Below are positions 17,605 to 25,604 of a DNA stretch of 64,000 bases, piece after piece (position 1 is the stretch's first letter; every line of letters begins with the position of its first letter). The stretch is from assembly GCA_024742405.1 (NCBI GenBank), contig JANSYP010000002.1, positions 248,001-312,000 of the forward strand, written 5' to 3'. The position numbers and the translations under genes are program-made. This stretch comes from Paracoccaceae bacterium (GTDB lineage Bacteria; Pseudomonadota; Alphaproteobacteria; Rhodobacterales; Rhodobacteraceae). The notes beneath the pieces are model-generated. The model was not told the DNA's origin, made no database searches, and saw nothing but the letters and a program-made list of their open reading frames with translations.

Positions 17605-18807
17605 TCATCGCTTGATCAGCGCCAATTGCGTGACGGTCATCAGGCTGCCCCAACCGGTGAACGGGCCGACCGGGCGCGCGCGGCTGACCGAAAGTCGCGT
17701 CAACGACCCGCCATGACTGGCATACAAACCCAGCAACACCGCCTCGCTTTCCAGCGTCACGGCGTTGGCCACCAGGCGCCCCAGCGGTTTGAGCGCGTCC
17801 CAGGCCGGTGCAAAGCTTTCCCGGCTGATCCCGCCGCCCAGGAACACGGCATCCGGCGCTGGCAATCCGTCCAGCGCGTCGGGCGCTGCACCGGCGCGCA
17901 GGTCCAGACGCGGCACGCCGAGTGCCAGCGCATTCTCCGCCGCCATCGCCCGGCGTTCCGCGCGCGGCTCGATTCCGATCGCGTGGGCGTCCGGCGCAGC
18001 ACGCATCCATTCGATCGCCACAGATCCAGCACCGCACCCGATGTCCCACAAAAGCGCACCCCGCTGCGGCATCAGGTGCGAGAGCGTCACCGCTCGGGTC
18101 TCGCGCTTGGTCATCTTGCCGTCATGGGTGAAGACCGTATCCGGCAGCCCCGGCATGCGGCTGAGCAACTGCGCCTGAGGCTCTGCCACGCATTCGACCG
18201 CCAGCGTGTTCAGTGCGCCGACCTCGGCGTCCCACCCCGTGGCGGTGCCGGCAGCCCGTGCTTCGGTTTCCGCACCAAGATCCGAGAACACCACCATCTT
18301 GCTGGCCCCGTAGCCGCGGTCGCGAAGCAGAGCAGCGACCTGCGCGGGCGTGTCCGCCCCGGCCGTGAACACCAGCATGCGGATCCCCGGCGCAACGAAG
18401 GGCAGGATCTGTTCCGGCGCGCGTCCATGGGCGGTGACGGTTTCGACATCGGCAAGCGACCAGCCGAGCCGCGCCGCGGCCAGCTGAAACGCAGAGAGCT
18501 GGGGGTGATAGACGATCTCGGCCGGGTCGATCACCGTACCCAGTCGCGCGCCCACCGAAAACCAGAGCGGATCGCCCGTGGCCAGCACGGCAACGCGCCG
18601 CCCGCGCAAGCCCGCGATGGTGTCCACCATCATGTCGAACGGGCTCGGCCACGCCAGCCGCTCGCTCCCGAGATCCGACGTCAGCGCGTGCAGCCGCTCG
18701 GAACCGACGATCACTTCTGCCGCTTCAAGCGCCGCGCGGCTCGCCGGCATGAGGCTCGCCAGTCCATCCGCGCCGATGCCGATGATATGCAGCCAGGGGG
18801 TTGTCAT
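17605..18807 (-). CDS. cobL: Precorrin-6Y C5,15-methyltransferase (decarboxylating)
   Basis: CobL methylates C-5 and C-15 of precorrin-6B and decarboxylates the acetate side chain. The 400 residues show the normal CbiE-CbiT fusion. The N-terminal CbiE part has HIIGIGADGLASLMP and ATGDPLWFSVGA. The C-terminal CbiT part starts near residue 215 with TKRETRAVTLSHL and the SAM motif LLWDIGCGAGSVAIEW, followed by AIGIEPRAERR. It overlaps cobH by 4 bp (ATGA) and is followed by the repeat-bearing gap before cobI. Confidence 0.95.
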   Translation of the reverse strand: MTTPWLHIIGIGADGLASLMPASRAALEAAEVIVGSERLHALTSDLGSERLAWPSPFDMMVDTIAGLRGRRVAVLATGDPLWFSVGARLGTVIDPAEIVYHPQLSAFQLAAARLGWSLADVETVTAHGRAPEQILPFVAPGIRMLVFTAGADTPAQVAALLRDRGYGASKMVVFSDLGAETEARAAGTATGWDAEVGALNTLAVECVAEPQAQLLSRMPGLPDTVFTHDGKMTKRETRAVTLSHLMPQRGALLWDIGCGAGSVAIEWMRAAPDAHAIGIEPRAERRAMAAENALALGVPRLDLRAGAAPDALDGLPAPDAVFLGGGISRESFAPAWDALKPLGRLVANAVTLESEAVLLGLYASHGGSLTRLSVSRARPVGPFTGWGSLMTVTQLALIKR

Positions 18808-19481
18808 TCCATTTCTCCAGGCAATCCCGCGGCCAACGCGTTCAATGCGGCCGATGCCATGGCCGAGCCGCCACGTCGACCGCGCAGGGTCACGTAGGCC
18901 GCGCCGCGCGGTCGGGCGGCAAGCTCCGCCTTGCTCTCGGCTGCGCCGACGAACCCCACCGGAAAGCCAAGGATCGCCGCGGGAACCGGTCCGCCGGTCT
19001 CCATGCTTTCCAGCAAATGAAACAGCGCTGTGGGCGCATTACCGATCACGACGACCGCGCCGGACAGGTGGTCGCGCCACAACTCGACCGCAGCGGCCGA
19101 GCGGGTGGTGCCGAGTTGCGCAGCGAGTGCGCGCACGCGCGGATCGTTGAGCGTCACCAGCACCGAATTGTCCGCGGGCAACTTCGCGTGCTGGATACCG
19201 GCGGCCACCATTTCGCAATCACAGAGCACCGGCGCCCCGGCGCTCAGGGCCGCGCGCCCGATGCCCCAGGCGCCCGGCGAGAAATCGAGCCGGTCGGCCA
19301 CATCGACCATGCCGCAGGCGTGGATCAACCGCACTGCCAGCGTTTCCATGCCCGGATCGAACCGCTCCAGACGAGCCTCGGCGCGGACCGCCGCAAAGCT
19401 CTCGGCATAGATCGCCGCAGGGTCGCGCAGATAGGGCCGCATCGCGCTCAGACCTCCGCTGGACAGATTGGGGCTGGGCAT
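18804..19481 (-). CDS. cobH: Precorrin-8X methylmutase
   Basis: CobH moves the methyl group from C-11 to C-12 to give hydrogenobyrinic acid. The 225 residues match the family: RLIHACGMVDVADRLDF contains the catalytic His, followed by CDCEMVAAGI, VVIGNAPTALFHLLE and ILGFPVGFVGAAESK. An internal Met at residue 14 (MRPYLRDPAAIYAES) lies closer to the conserved start and is an alternative. The gene sits 18 bp after the cbiX-like stop and overlaps cobL by 4 bp. Confidence 0.95.
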   Translation of the reverse strand: MPSPNLSSGGLSAMRPYLRDPAAIYAESFAAVRAEARLERFDPGMETLAVRLIHACGMVDVADRLDFSPGAWGIGRAALSAGAPVLCDCEMVAAGIQHAKLPADNSVLVTLNDPRVRALAAQLGTTRSAAAVELWRDHLSGAVVVIGNAPTALFHLLESMETGGPVPAAILGFPVGFVGAAESKAELAARPRGAAYVTLRGRRGGSAMASAALNALAAGLPGEME

Positions 19482-19499
19482 CCCGTCATACCGCGCCGT

Positions 19500-20600
19500 T
19501 CAGCCTTTCCGCCGGGCGCTTTCGGGCCCGTGGGGATGGTGCGCATGGGGATACGGTGCATGGTGATGGTGGTGGTCATGCGAATGGTCGTGGCTGTGGC
19601 CATGGGAATGAGCCGTCTCCAACCGGCATTCGCCAGTACAGAACGTATCGCAGAGCGCACAGTCAGCCACGTTCGAGCCCGGCGCGCTCGCGCCCTGGCC
19701 TTCGACATGGTGGTGGTGGCTCTCCTGCACCGCGCCGACCTCGGCCTCGAAACCCAGAACCTGGGTGCGGTACTTGCACATTGCGCAATTGGGCGGCGGC
19801 ACCTCACCCACCAGTTCGGTCACCCGCTCGGCAAACGTTTCCAGCACAAGGCGGTGGTCGCCAAGATACCCGGCCTTTACGAAATGCGTGCCGGGCGTCG
19901 CTGCTGCCACGCGGTCGGTAAAGCCGTAGATCCGGTCGATTAGGATCCCGGAAAAGAGAAAATAGGGAAACACGATGACGCGTCGGTAGCCCAGCCGCGC
20001 GGCATGTTCGAGACAGGGCTGTACCAGCGGAAAGGTCACCCCGGAATAGCCGGTTTCGCACCAGCCAAACCCCATCCCTTCCCACAGCATCCGCGCAACC
20101 TTGGTCACGTTGCCGTTGGCATCCGGGTCGCTTGCGCCGCGTCCGATCACGACAAGGCAGGTCTCTTCACGCGGCACCACACCGTGGGCCACATTGGCCT
20201 CCGCCTCGGCCGCTTCGATCCGCGCGGCGGCAGCGGCGATCATCTTGGGATCGACGCCAAGCTCGCGCCCATAAAGCACATCGACGCCGTGGGCCGCGGC
20301 ATAGGTCGACAGCACCGTCGGAATATCGTTTTTCGAGTGCATCGCGGCAAAGAGCATGCCCGGCACGGCCAGGATCCGCTCGCAGCCCGCGTCGCGCAGT
20401 CGGTCGAGCCCGTCGCGGATCACCGGATTGGCAAACTCCAGATAGCCGTATTCGCAAAGCCACTCGGGCGGCAAAACACCGGGAAGCTGCCGCGCCATGC
20501 CGGCGAATTCGTCCACCGCAGCCTGACTGCGGGAGCCATGGCCGCAGATCATCACACCGGTCTTCGGCCCCTGCGTGCCGGATGTGCCGTCAGCGCTCAT
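19500..20600 (-). CDS. cbiX: CbiX-like sirohydrochlorin chelatase with Cys- and His-rich tail
   Basis: A 366-residue long-form CbiX protein. CbiX inserts cobalt into sirohydrochlorin in early-insertion pathways, or iron in related SirB enzymes. The first domain has MICGHGSRSQAAVDEF and the catalytic-type His in LFAAMHSKNDIP. A second chelatase-like half contains YRRVIVFPYFLFSG. The C-terminal ~100 residues carry CAMCKYRTQ and CALCDTFCTGEC, likely a metal or Fe-S site, and then a His-rich tail (HSHGHSHDHSHDHHHHH). It overlaps DUF6732 by 4 bp. A late-insertion CobN is also encoded at 30810, so this protein may act in cobalt handling, siroheme formation or an alternative route. Confidence 0.88.
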   Translation of the reverse strand: MSADGTSGTQGPKTGVMICGHGSRSQAAVDEFAGMARQLPGVLPPEWLCEYGYLEFANPVIRDGLDRLRDAGCERILAVPGMLFAAMHSKNDIPTVLSTYAAAHGVDVLYGRELGVDPKMIAAAAARIEAAEAEANVAHGVVPREETCLVVIGRGASDPDANGNVTKVARMLWEGMGFGWCETGYSGVTFPLVQPCLEHAARLGYRRVIVFPYFLFSGILIDRIYGFTDRVAAATPGTHFVKAGYLGDHRLVLETFAERVTELVGEVPPPNCAMCKYRTQVLGFEAEVGAVQESHHHHVEGQGASAPGSNVADCALCDTFCTGECRLETAHSHGHSHDHSHDHHHHHAPYPHAHHPHGPESARRKG

Positions 20601-20848
20601 GTCTCGGAGGTCTCGTCAGGCGTTTCGCCTGGCTCTGACTGCGGTTTCGCGGCGGAGGTCCTGTCGTCCCCGCGGCGCCGCGTTCCAGCCCAGAGCGCTA
20701 CGGCCGCGGCCAGCCCAAGCGCCGCACCTGCCACCCAGTGGCTATGGCCAGCAAGCTCGCCAAAATGCCCCGGATGAGCCGCCGCAGGGCCGGCAATAAC
20801 TCCGGCCGCGACCAGAAGAATCAGGGTGAGCAAAGCACGTGACAGCAT
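20597..20848 (-). CDS. DUF6732-type small membrane protein
   Basis: An 83-residue protein that resembles DUF6732, a small family I recall from Rhodobacterales B12 loci. It has a signal-like N-terminal segment (MLSRALLTLILLVAAGVIAG), then a short His-containing linker (AHPGHFGELAGHSHW), a second membrane segment (VAGAALGLAAAVALWAG) and a charged, Pro-rich tail. The HPGH and GHSHW histidines are reminiscent of the metal-binding CbtB-type cobalt transport proteins, so a role in cobalt uptake or delivery is a reasonable guess. It is the first gene of the minus-strand cob operon and overlaps the cbiX-like gene by 4 bp. Confidence 0.72.
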   Translation of the reverse strand: MLSRALLTLILLVAAGVIAGPAAAHPGHFGELAGHSHWVAGAALGLAAAVALWAGTRRRGDDRTSAAKPQSEPGETPDETSET

Positions 20849-21256
20849 CGGAACTCCCTTTCAGATCGTGGGCCAAGCACGGATTCGGCACGGTGCGGAG
20901 AGGCGACGATGCGGGCGCTGCCCCCCGGTATGGGTCAGGTGCGCGCCGCCTCCGTTCCGGCCATTTGGCCTCGTCATGCGCCGGTATAGGGGCGCACCTG
21001 ATCCATCGCAAATGCAAAAGCCGTCGCAGAGCCTGGCATCCGGCGCGAGACGCAGGCGCATCGGCAAACTGCGCAATTGGCCAGTCAGATGGCCACGGGC
21101 GAAGGACCTGGAAACGCGAAATGGCGCAAAACGCGCGCAACAGCCTTCTGGCGCGGATACAACTGTGCGATTCTGCGTATAAGGCTCTGCGGTTTTCGCT
21201 CTGGTTCTTACCGGGTTTGGTGCCATGTTTTCCGGCATGACCCGGAGGAGATCTGC
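20849..21256. other. Divergent promoter region between the cob operon and the GST-type gene
   Basis: 408 bp with no credible gene. It contains the long inverted repeat at 20932-21004. A possible minus-strand promoter, TTGCGA and TATACC with 17-bp spacing, overlaps that repeat. A GGAGGAG ribosome binding site for the plus-strand gene lies near 21244. I searched by eye for cobalamin riboswitch hallmarks (GCCACTG, CCGCAACTG) on the minus strand and did not find them. Confidence 0.5.
20932..21004 (-). promoter_or_regulatory. Long inverted repeat in the cob operon leader
   Basis: Arms 20932-20944 and 20992-21004 pair over 13 bp with one G-T wobble (core TCAGGTGCGC/GCGCACCTGA). The 47-nt loop contains a second small hairpin (GGCC-ATTT-GGCC, 20959-20970). 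Its place, roughly 85-155 bp before the first cob gene, suggests a regulator site or structured leader RNA. Confidence 0.5.
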
Positions 21257-22252
21257 ATGGGACAACTGATCGATGGTGTCTGGCACGATGCCTGGTACGA
21301 GACCAAGAAAAGCGGCGGCGCGTTCGTCCGCTCAACTGCGAAGTATCGCAATTGGGTCACCCCGGACGGCGCTCCAGGCCCCTCGGGTGAGGGGGGCTTT
21401 GCCGCAGAAAGCGGACGCTATCACCTCTATGTCTCGAATGCCTGTCCCTGGGCGCACCGGACGCTGATATTTCGTGAGATCAAAGGGTTGGCCGATCATG
21501 TCACCGTCGACGTGGTGCATCCGGACATGCTGTCAGATGGTTGGAGTCTCGCCGATGACTATCCTGGCGCAACCGGCGATAGGGTGCTGGGCAAGCGATA
21601 CTTGCGCGAGGTCTATACCCATGTGGATCCGAAGGTGTCCGGCCGGGTGACGGTCCCGATCCTCTATGACAAGGTACGCGGCACGATCGTCTCCAACGAG
21701 TCTTCCGAAATCATCCGGATGTTCAATTCCGCCTTCGACGGGATCACGGGCAACCGCGACGACTACTGGCCCGAGCCGCTGCGCGAGGAAATCGAAGAGG
21801 TCAACGCCCGGATTTATGACACCGTCAACAACGGCGTCTACAAGGCCGGGTTCGCCACGTCGCAGAGCGCCTATGACCACGCCGTCACGGCGCTCTTCGA
21901 CAGTCTCGACTGGCTGGAGGATCGGCTGTCGCGGCAGCGCTACCTCACTGGCAATCGTATCACGGAAGCCGACTGGCGGCTCCTGACCACGCTCCTGCGC
22001 TTCGATCCGGTGTACCATCTGCATTTCAAATGCAACCGCAGGCGCCTGGTCGATTACCCGGCCCTCTGGGCGTACACGCGCGAGCTCTACCAGTGGCCGG
22101 GCGTCGCCAAGACCGTGCATTTCGACCATATCGTGCGCCACTATCACTATAGCCACGAGACCATCAATCCGCACCGGATCATCCCGATCAACCCGGTGCT
22201 GGATTTCGATCAACCCCATGGGCGGGATCAGGTCGGCTCCTTCGCGGCGTGA
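21257..22252 (+). CDS. Glutathionyl-hydroquinone reductase (Xi-class glutathione transferase)
   Basis: A 331-residue Xi-class GST like YqjG/PcpF, which reduces glutathionyl-hydroquinones using glutathione. The catalytic Cys lies in SNACPWAHRTLIFRE near residue 62. The VPILYDK, SNESSEIIRMFNS (glutathione site) and C-terminal helical region with EADWRLLTTLLRFD are all typical. The start at 21257 has a GGAGGAG ribosome binding site at ideal spacing; the longer upstream frame is not supported. It is divergent from the cob operon, and its 3' end overlaps a convergent gene by 25 bp. Its likely role is quinone detoxification. Confidence 0.92.
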   Translation: MGQLIDGVWHDAWYETKKSGGAFVRSTAKYRNWVTPDGAPGPSGEGGFAAESGRYHLYVSNACPWAHRTLIFREIKGLADHVTVDVVHPDMLSDGWSLADDYPGATGDRVLGKRYLREVYTHVDPKVSGRVTVPILYDKVRGTIVSNESSEIIRMFNSAFDGITGNRDDYWPEPLREEIEEVNARIYDTVNNGVYKAGFATSQSAYDHAVTALFDSLDWLEDRLSRQRYLTGNRITEADWRLLTTLLRFDPVYHLHFKCNRRRLVDYPALWAYTRELYQWPGVAKTVHFDHIVRHYHYSHETINPHRIIPINPVLDFDQPHGRDQVGSFAA

Positions 22253-22647
22253 CGGGCGATCATCGCGGCAAGATCCCCGGGCGGGGTGTCCCGCCCCAGG
22301 ATCGCGCAGGCGTTGCGCGCGTGGATCAGCAGATCCCCATCGGTCCAGGGATTGCCAGGTGTGATGAAGATGACCGGCGCCCAGGGCTGCCGCACGGCCG
22401 TGTAGTCGGCCAGCGCCATGGCCGCACCCACATTCTGGGTCAGGTCTATGACCACCAGGGTCACGCGTCGGGTGCCGATGGTATCGAAGCCGCCAGCGGT
22501 GTCGGGGGTCAGTATCGCGCGCCGGTCGAACTGCGCCAGGTGCCCGGCCCAGTCTTGCCCGAGATCTTCGCTATGTTCGACAATGAGGACCGGCACAACC
22601 ACACTCTCGCCAGCCGGGAACGATCCTGTTCCCCGCGCAGCCCTCAC
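22228..22647 (-). CDS. Degenerate CheY-like receiver domain protein
   Basis: A 139-residue protein with a receiver-like fold. VPVLIVEHSEDLGQDWAGHL resembles the first strand and acidic pair, VTLVVIDLTQ gives a possible phospho-accepting Asp, and APVIFITPGNPW gives the conserved Thr. The usual Lys after this Thr is absent. No output domain follows. Downstream it runs 25 bp into the convergent GST-type gene. Two GTG codons (22602 and 22596) start nearer the first strand and may be the true starts. It may work as a single-domain or pseudo-receiver; the partner is unknown. Confidence 0.6.
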   Translation of the reverse strand: MRAARGTGSFPAGESVVVPVLIVEHSEDLGQDWAGHLAQFDRRAILTPDTAGGFDTIGTRRVTLVVIDLTQNVGAAMALADYTAVRQPWAPVIFITPGNPWTDGDLLIHARNACAILGRDTPPGDLAAMIARHAAKEPT

Positions 22648-22758
22648 ACAGCTGCGATAGGCCTGATAGATTAAGATTTCCCTTCATTCTGCGCCGCGGC
22701 GCTAGATATCCCCCCCGGGCGTGGTATAGCCCTGAGCCGATCCAGTCAGGAGACCCGG

Positions 22759-23130
22759 ATGACCACTTGGATAACCGTCTGCGACACCTGCAAGCGGAGC
22801 GAAACCGGCGCGGTCGACGCCGAAGGGACCGACGGCGAACGGCTGGCCGCCCTTGTCGAGCGCGCCGCCGCGGGCCGGGTTCAGGTCCGCCGATTCAGTT
22901 GCCTGATGGGGTGCGCGCGGGCGTGCAATGTCACGATCCAGGCCACGGGGAAGATCGGCTACACCCTGGCCGAGTTTCAACCGACCCGAGAGGACGCAGC
23001 GGCCATCGCGGACTACGCGGAAATGCACCAGGAGAGCGACAACGGACAGGTGCCCTATCGCCAATGGCCACAGGGCGTGAAAGGCCATTTCGCCACGCGC
23101 CATCCGGCGCTGCCCGATCTGGCCCCATGA
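22759..23130 (+). CDS. DUF1636 Cys-rich ferredoxin-like protein
   Basis: A 123-residue DUF1636 protein. Two cysteine pairs suggest an iron-sulfur or metal site: CDTCKRS near residue 8 and CLMGCARACNV near residue 48. The spacing is like thioredoxin-fold 2Fe-2S ferredoxins. The family is often found next to B12 genes; here it directly precedes cobC and cobD, with 10 bp to cobC. It could supply electrons for a corrin-ring reaction or handle cobalt, but this is inferred from context only. The start follows a CAGGAG ribosome binding site. Confidence 0.82.
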   Translation: MTTWITVCDTCKRSETGAVDAEGTDGERLAALVERAAAGRVQVRRFSCLMGCARACNVTIQATGKIGYTLAEFQPTREDAAAIADYAEMHQESDNGQVPYRQWPQGVKGHFATRHPALPDLAP

Positions 23131-23140
23131 CGCGGCCTGC

Positions 23141-24109
23141 GTGAGCATGACGCCGCGCGACCATGGCGGCGGCATCGATGCGGCGGCCGCGCGCTGGGGC
23201 GGGGTGCGGGCCGATTGGCTCGATCTGTCGACGGGTATCAACCCGCGGCCCTATCCTTTGCCGGAACTAGGTACTGCCCTCTGGAGAGCTCTTCCCGACC
23301 GCGCAGATGCCGATACGCTAGAGCGTGCGGCGCGGCAGGCCTGGCATGTGCCGCAGGGCGCCGCCGTGCTGGCAGCCCCCGGCGCGTCCGCCCTGATCGC
23401 GCGCATCCCCGCGTTGGGGCCGACCGCGAACGTACATATCCCGACTCCCACTTATAACGAGCACGCCGCCGCCTTTTTGACCCAGGGGTGGGACGTTTCG
23501 ACCGAAGCAAGCGCCGAGCGGTTTGCGGCGCAGGTACTGGTCAACCCGAACAATCCCGACGGGCGCTGGTGGGCGCGCACGGATTTGCGCGACGCCGCAC
23601 TGACGACTCTGGACGAAAGCTTCGCCGACGTCGATCCTGCGCGCAGCCTGATTACCATAGCTGCGCGTCCCGGCACTATCGTTCTCAAGAGCTTCGGCAA
23701 GTTCTGGGGACTTGCCGGGCTGCGCCTGGGATTTGCCATCGGCGATCCAGCGCTGATCGGGCGCCTCGCCGAGATGCTGGGACCCTGGCCGGTTTCGGGA
23801 CCCGCCCTGGCAATAGGGTCCGCAGCCTTGGCCGATACCGAATGGGCCCACGCGACACGCCTGAGGTTGAAAACCGACGCCGCCCGTCTGGATGGCATGA
23901 TGGCGCGGGTCGGCACCCGCGCGGTCGGTGGCACGTCGCTTTTCCGGCTCTACCAGACAAAGGATGCGGGGTCGTGGCAGGATCGCCTTGCCCAGCACCG
24001 CATTTGGAGTCGCGTCTTTCCCTATGATCCGACTTGGCTGCGCCTTGGCCTGCCGGGTTCGGAGAGCGATTGGACACGCCTCGCGACGGCCCTGGATGTG
24101 CCGGGATGA
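23141..24109 (+). CDS. cobC: CobC, L-threonine-O-3-phosphate decarboxylase-type aminotransferase
   Basis: A 322-residue PLP-dependent enzyme of the CobC/CobD type, needed to make the (R)-1-amino-2-propanol linker or its phosphate for cobinamide formation. Features include WLDLSTGINPRPYP near the N-terminus, VNPNNPDGRWW, LDESFADVDP, and LKSFGKFWGLAGLRLG with the PLP lysine. The frame opens with GTG at 23141; ATG at 23147 (MTPRDHGGG) is an equally good start. It overlaps the next gene by 4 bp (ATGA), consistent with the coupled cobC-cobD arrangement. Confidence 0.93.
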   Translation: MSMTPRDHGGGIDAAAARWGGVRADWLDLSTGINPRPYPLPELGTALWRALPDRADADTLERAARQAWHVPQGAAVLAAPGASALIARIPALGPTANVHIPTPTYNEHAAAFLTQGWDVSTEASAERFAAQVLVNPNNPDGRWWARTDLRDAALTTLDESFADVDPARSLITIAARPGTIVLKSFGKFWGLAGLRLGFAIGDPALIGRLAEMLGPWPVSGPALAIGSAALADTEWAHATRLRLKTDAARLDGMMARVGTRAVGGTSLFRLYQTKDAGSWQDRLAQHRIWSRVFPYDPTWLRLGLPGSESDWTRLATALDVPG

Positions 24110-25032
24110 ACAGCGCGGTCGCCCTTGTCATTGCGCTCGGGCTCGATGGGTGGCTGGGCGAACCACGCTGGTTGTGGCGCCATGCCCCCCACCCCGCGGT
24201 GCTGATGGGACGGCTGGTGGGGTGGACCGACACTCGTTTCAATGGCGGCGGACCGGGTCGCGCACGTGGACTCGCGGCGCTGGCGCTCTTCATTGTCGTC
24301 GGCATTGCTGTCGGACTGGGGATCGGCGCCCTGCCCGGCGGCCCGCTCTGGGAGATTGCGGTGGCCGCGATCCTGCTGGCGCAACGCAGCCTCGTTGACC
24401 ATGTTGACGATGTCGCGGTGGCCCTGCGCCGCTCCGTCGTAGAGGGGCGGGGGGCGGTGTCGCGGATCGTAGGGCGTGAAACGGCCGAGATGGACGGTGC
24501 CCAGGTCAGCCGGGCCGCGATAGAAAGCGCTGCGGAAAACCTAAGCGACGCGGTTGTTGCCCCGGCCTTCTGGTTTCTGGTTGCGGGGCTGCCGGGGATG
24601 CTGGTCTACAAGATGGTCAACACCGCCGATAGCATGATCGGGTACCGGACGGACCGTCATCTGGGCTTTGGCTGGGCCAGCGCCCGTACCGACGATCTCA
24701 TGAACCTTGTGCCGGCGCGCCTGACGGCACTTCTGATTGCAGGGCTCTATGGCGGGCTGGCCCAGTGGCGCGCCATTGCGGCCGAAGCCCGGCAGCACCG
24801 TTCACCGAATGCCGGCTGGCCGGAGGCCGCCATGGCGCGCGCGCTCGGTCTCGCCCTGTCGGGCCCCCGGCGTTACCACGGGGTGCTGAGTGACGATCCG
24901 TTCGTGAACGCAACCGCCCGCCGGGACGCTGGCCCGCGCGACATCCACGCGACAGTTCAGGTGCTCTGGCGGGTCTGGAGCGCGTTGGTTCTGGCCACAG
25001 CAACGATCGGCGCAGTGACGTTGTTTGGCTGA
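24106..25032 (+). CDS. cobD: Adenosylcobinamide-phosphate synthase CobD/CbiB
   Basis: The integral membrane enzyme that attaches the aminopropanol arm to adenosylcobyric acid. The 308 residues show the CbiB pattern: LDGWLGEPRWLWRHAPHPAV near the N-terminus, ESAAENLSDAVVAPAFWF, YKMVNTADSMIGYR and NLVPARLTALLIA. About four to five membrane segments are visible. The start is at 24106, overlapping the cobC stop by 4 bp; the longer frame upstream is an artefact of the cobC region. Confidence 0.94.
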   Translation: MNSAVALVIALGLDGWLGEPRWLWRHAPHPAVLMGRLVGWTDTRFNGGGPGRARGLAALALFIVVGIAVGLGIGALPGGPLWEIAVAAILLAQRSLVDHVDDVAVALRRSVVEGRGAVSRIVGRETAEMDGAQVSRAAIESAAENLSDAVVAPAFWFLVAGLPGMLVYKMVNTADSMIGYRTDRHLGFGWASARTDDLMNLVPARLTALLIAGLYGGLAQWRAIAAEARQHRSPNAGWPEAAMARALGLALSGPRRYHGVLSDDPFVNATARRDAGPRDIHATVQVLWRVWSALVLATATIGAVTLFG

Positions 25033-25120
25033 ACGCCTCGGCCAGCCCGTCACGTCACCGGCCACCGCATTCGCGATCGCGGGACCATCCGGACCTGCGC
25101 AGAGCGGACGAATCCGAAGA

Positions 25121-25504
25121 TCAGTGCCGCACCAGCGCTTCGACGGGGAACCGATGTCCACTGGCATGGACCAGAGCCATTCCGTTTGCATCGCGGACGT
25201 AGGTGTCACATCTTTTGAGCCCGGCATGGTAGCTCACACAGACTTCGCCCCCATCGCCGAACCGGTAGGTTCCAGTGAACGGGTCGGTCCCCGGACGATG
25301 CACAAAGGCAAAGCTGCCATCCCGACCGTAGCGCGCGGACGAGCCATCGCTGAAATTCACCGTGTAGCCGGACAATTCTTGCGTCAGGCCCACTTTGGTG
25401 AGCCCCCACTCCGTGGGCGATCCACCCCTTTTTTGCACGTCCAACGCTCCCGCGCTGGAGGCGCAAAGCCCTGCGACCAGCAGGGCTGCAGTCAAAAAGC
25501 GCAT
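25121..25504 (-). CDS. Small secreted or periplasmic protein of unknown function
   Basis: A 127-residue protein that I do not recognise. It has a clear signal peptide (MRFLTAALLVAGLCASSAGA), then a beta-rich mature domain with YTVNFSDGSSARYGRDGSF, TGTYRFGDGGEVCVSY and CDTYVRDANG. Two cysteines near residues 91 and 100 may form a disulfide. The start at 25504 is chosen because it leaves a compact signal peptide; a longer frame to 25534 is possible. It is convergent with cobD and is followed by smc upstream on the same strand after about 100 bp. Confidence 0.65.
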   Translation of the reverse strand: MRFLTAALLVAGLCASSAGALDVQKRGGSPTEWGLTKVGLTQELSGYTVNFSDGSSARYGRDGSFAFVHRPGTDPFTGTYRFGDGGEVCVSYHAGLKRCDTYVRDANGMALVHASGHRFPVEALVRH

Positions 25505-25604
25505 AACACCTCTAACTGCCCCCACGGCAGACAATAGCCGAAAGGCGCCACGGGGCGGAGCGAATTATACTCGCGAATTCAGTAAAATATGTGCCGAATT
25601 CGGG

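Noticed and set aside
19545-19620. Repetitive TGGTGGTCAT-like sequence
   Set aside because: It codes for the His-rich tail of the CbiX-like protein and needs no separate repeat call.
20861-21286. Minus-strand frame of 141 codons in the cob leader
   Set aside because: It crosses the start of the GST-type gene and the inverted repeat; Arg/Pro-rich with no family and no conserved start.
22728-22758. GTCAGGAGACC sequence before DUF1636, like the 3' end of a cobalamin riboswitch
   Set aside because: The rest of the riboswitch (GCCACTG, GGGAAGG, CCGCAACTG) is missing upstream; the bases serve as an ordinary ribosome binding site.
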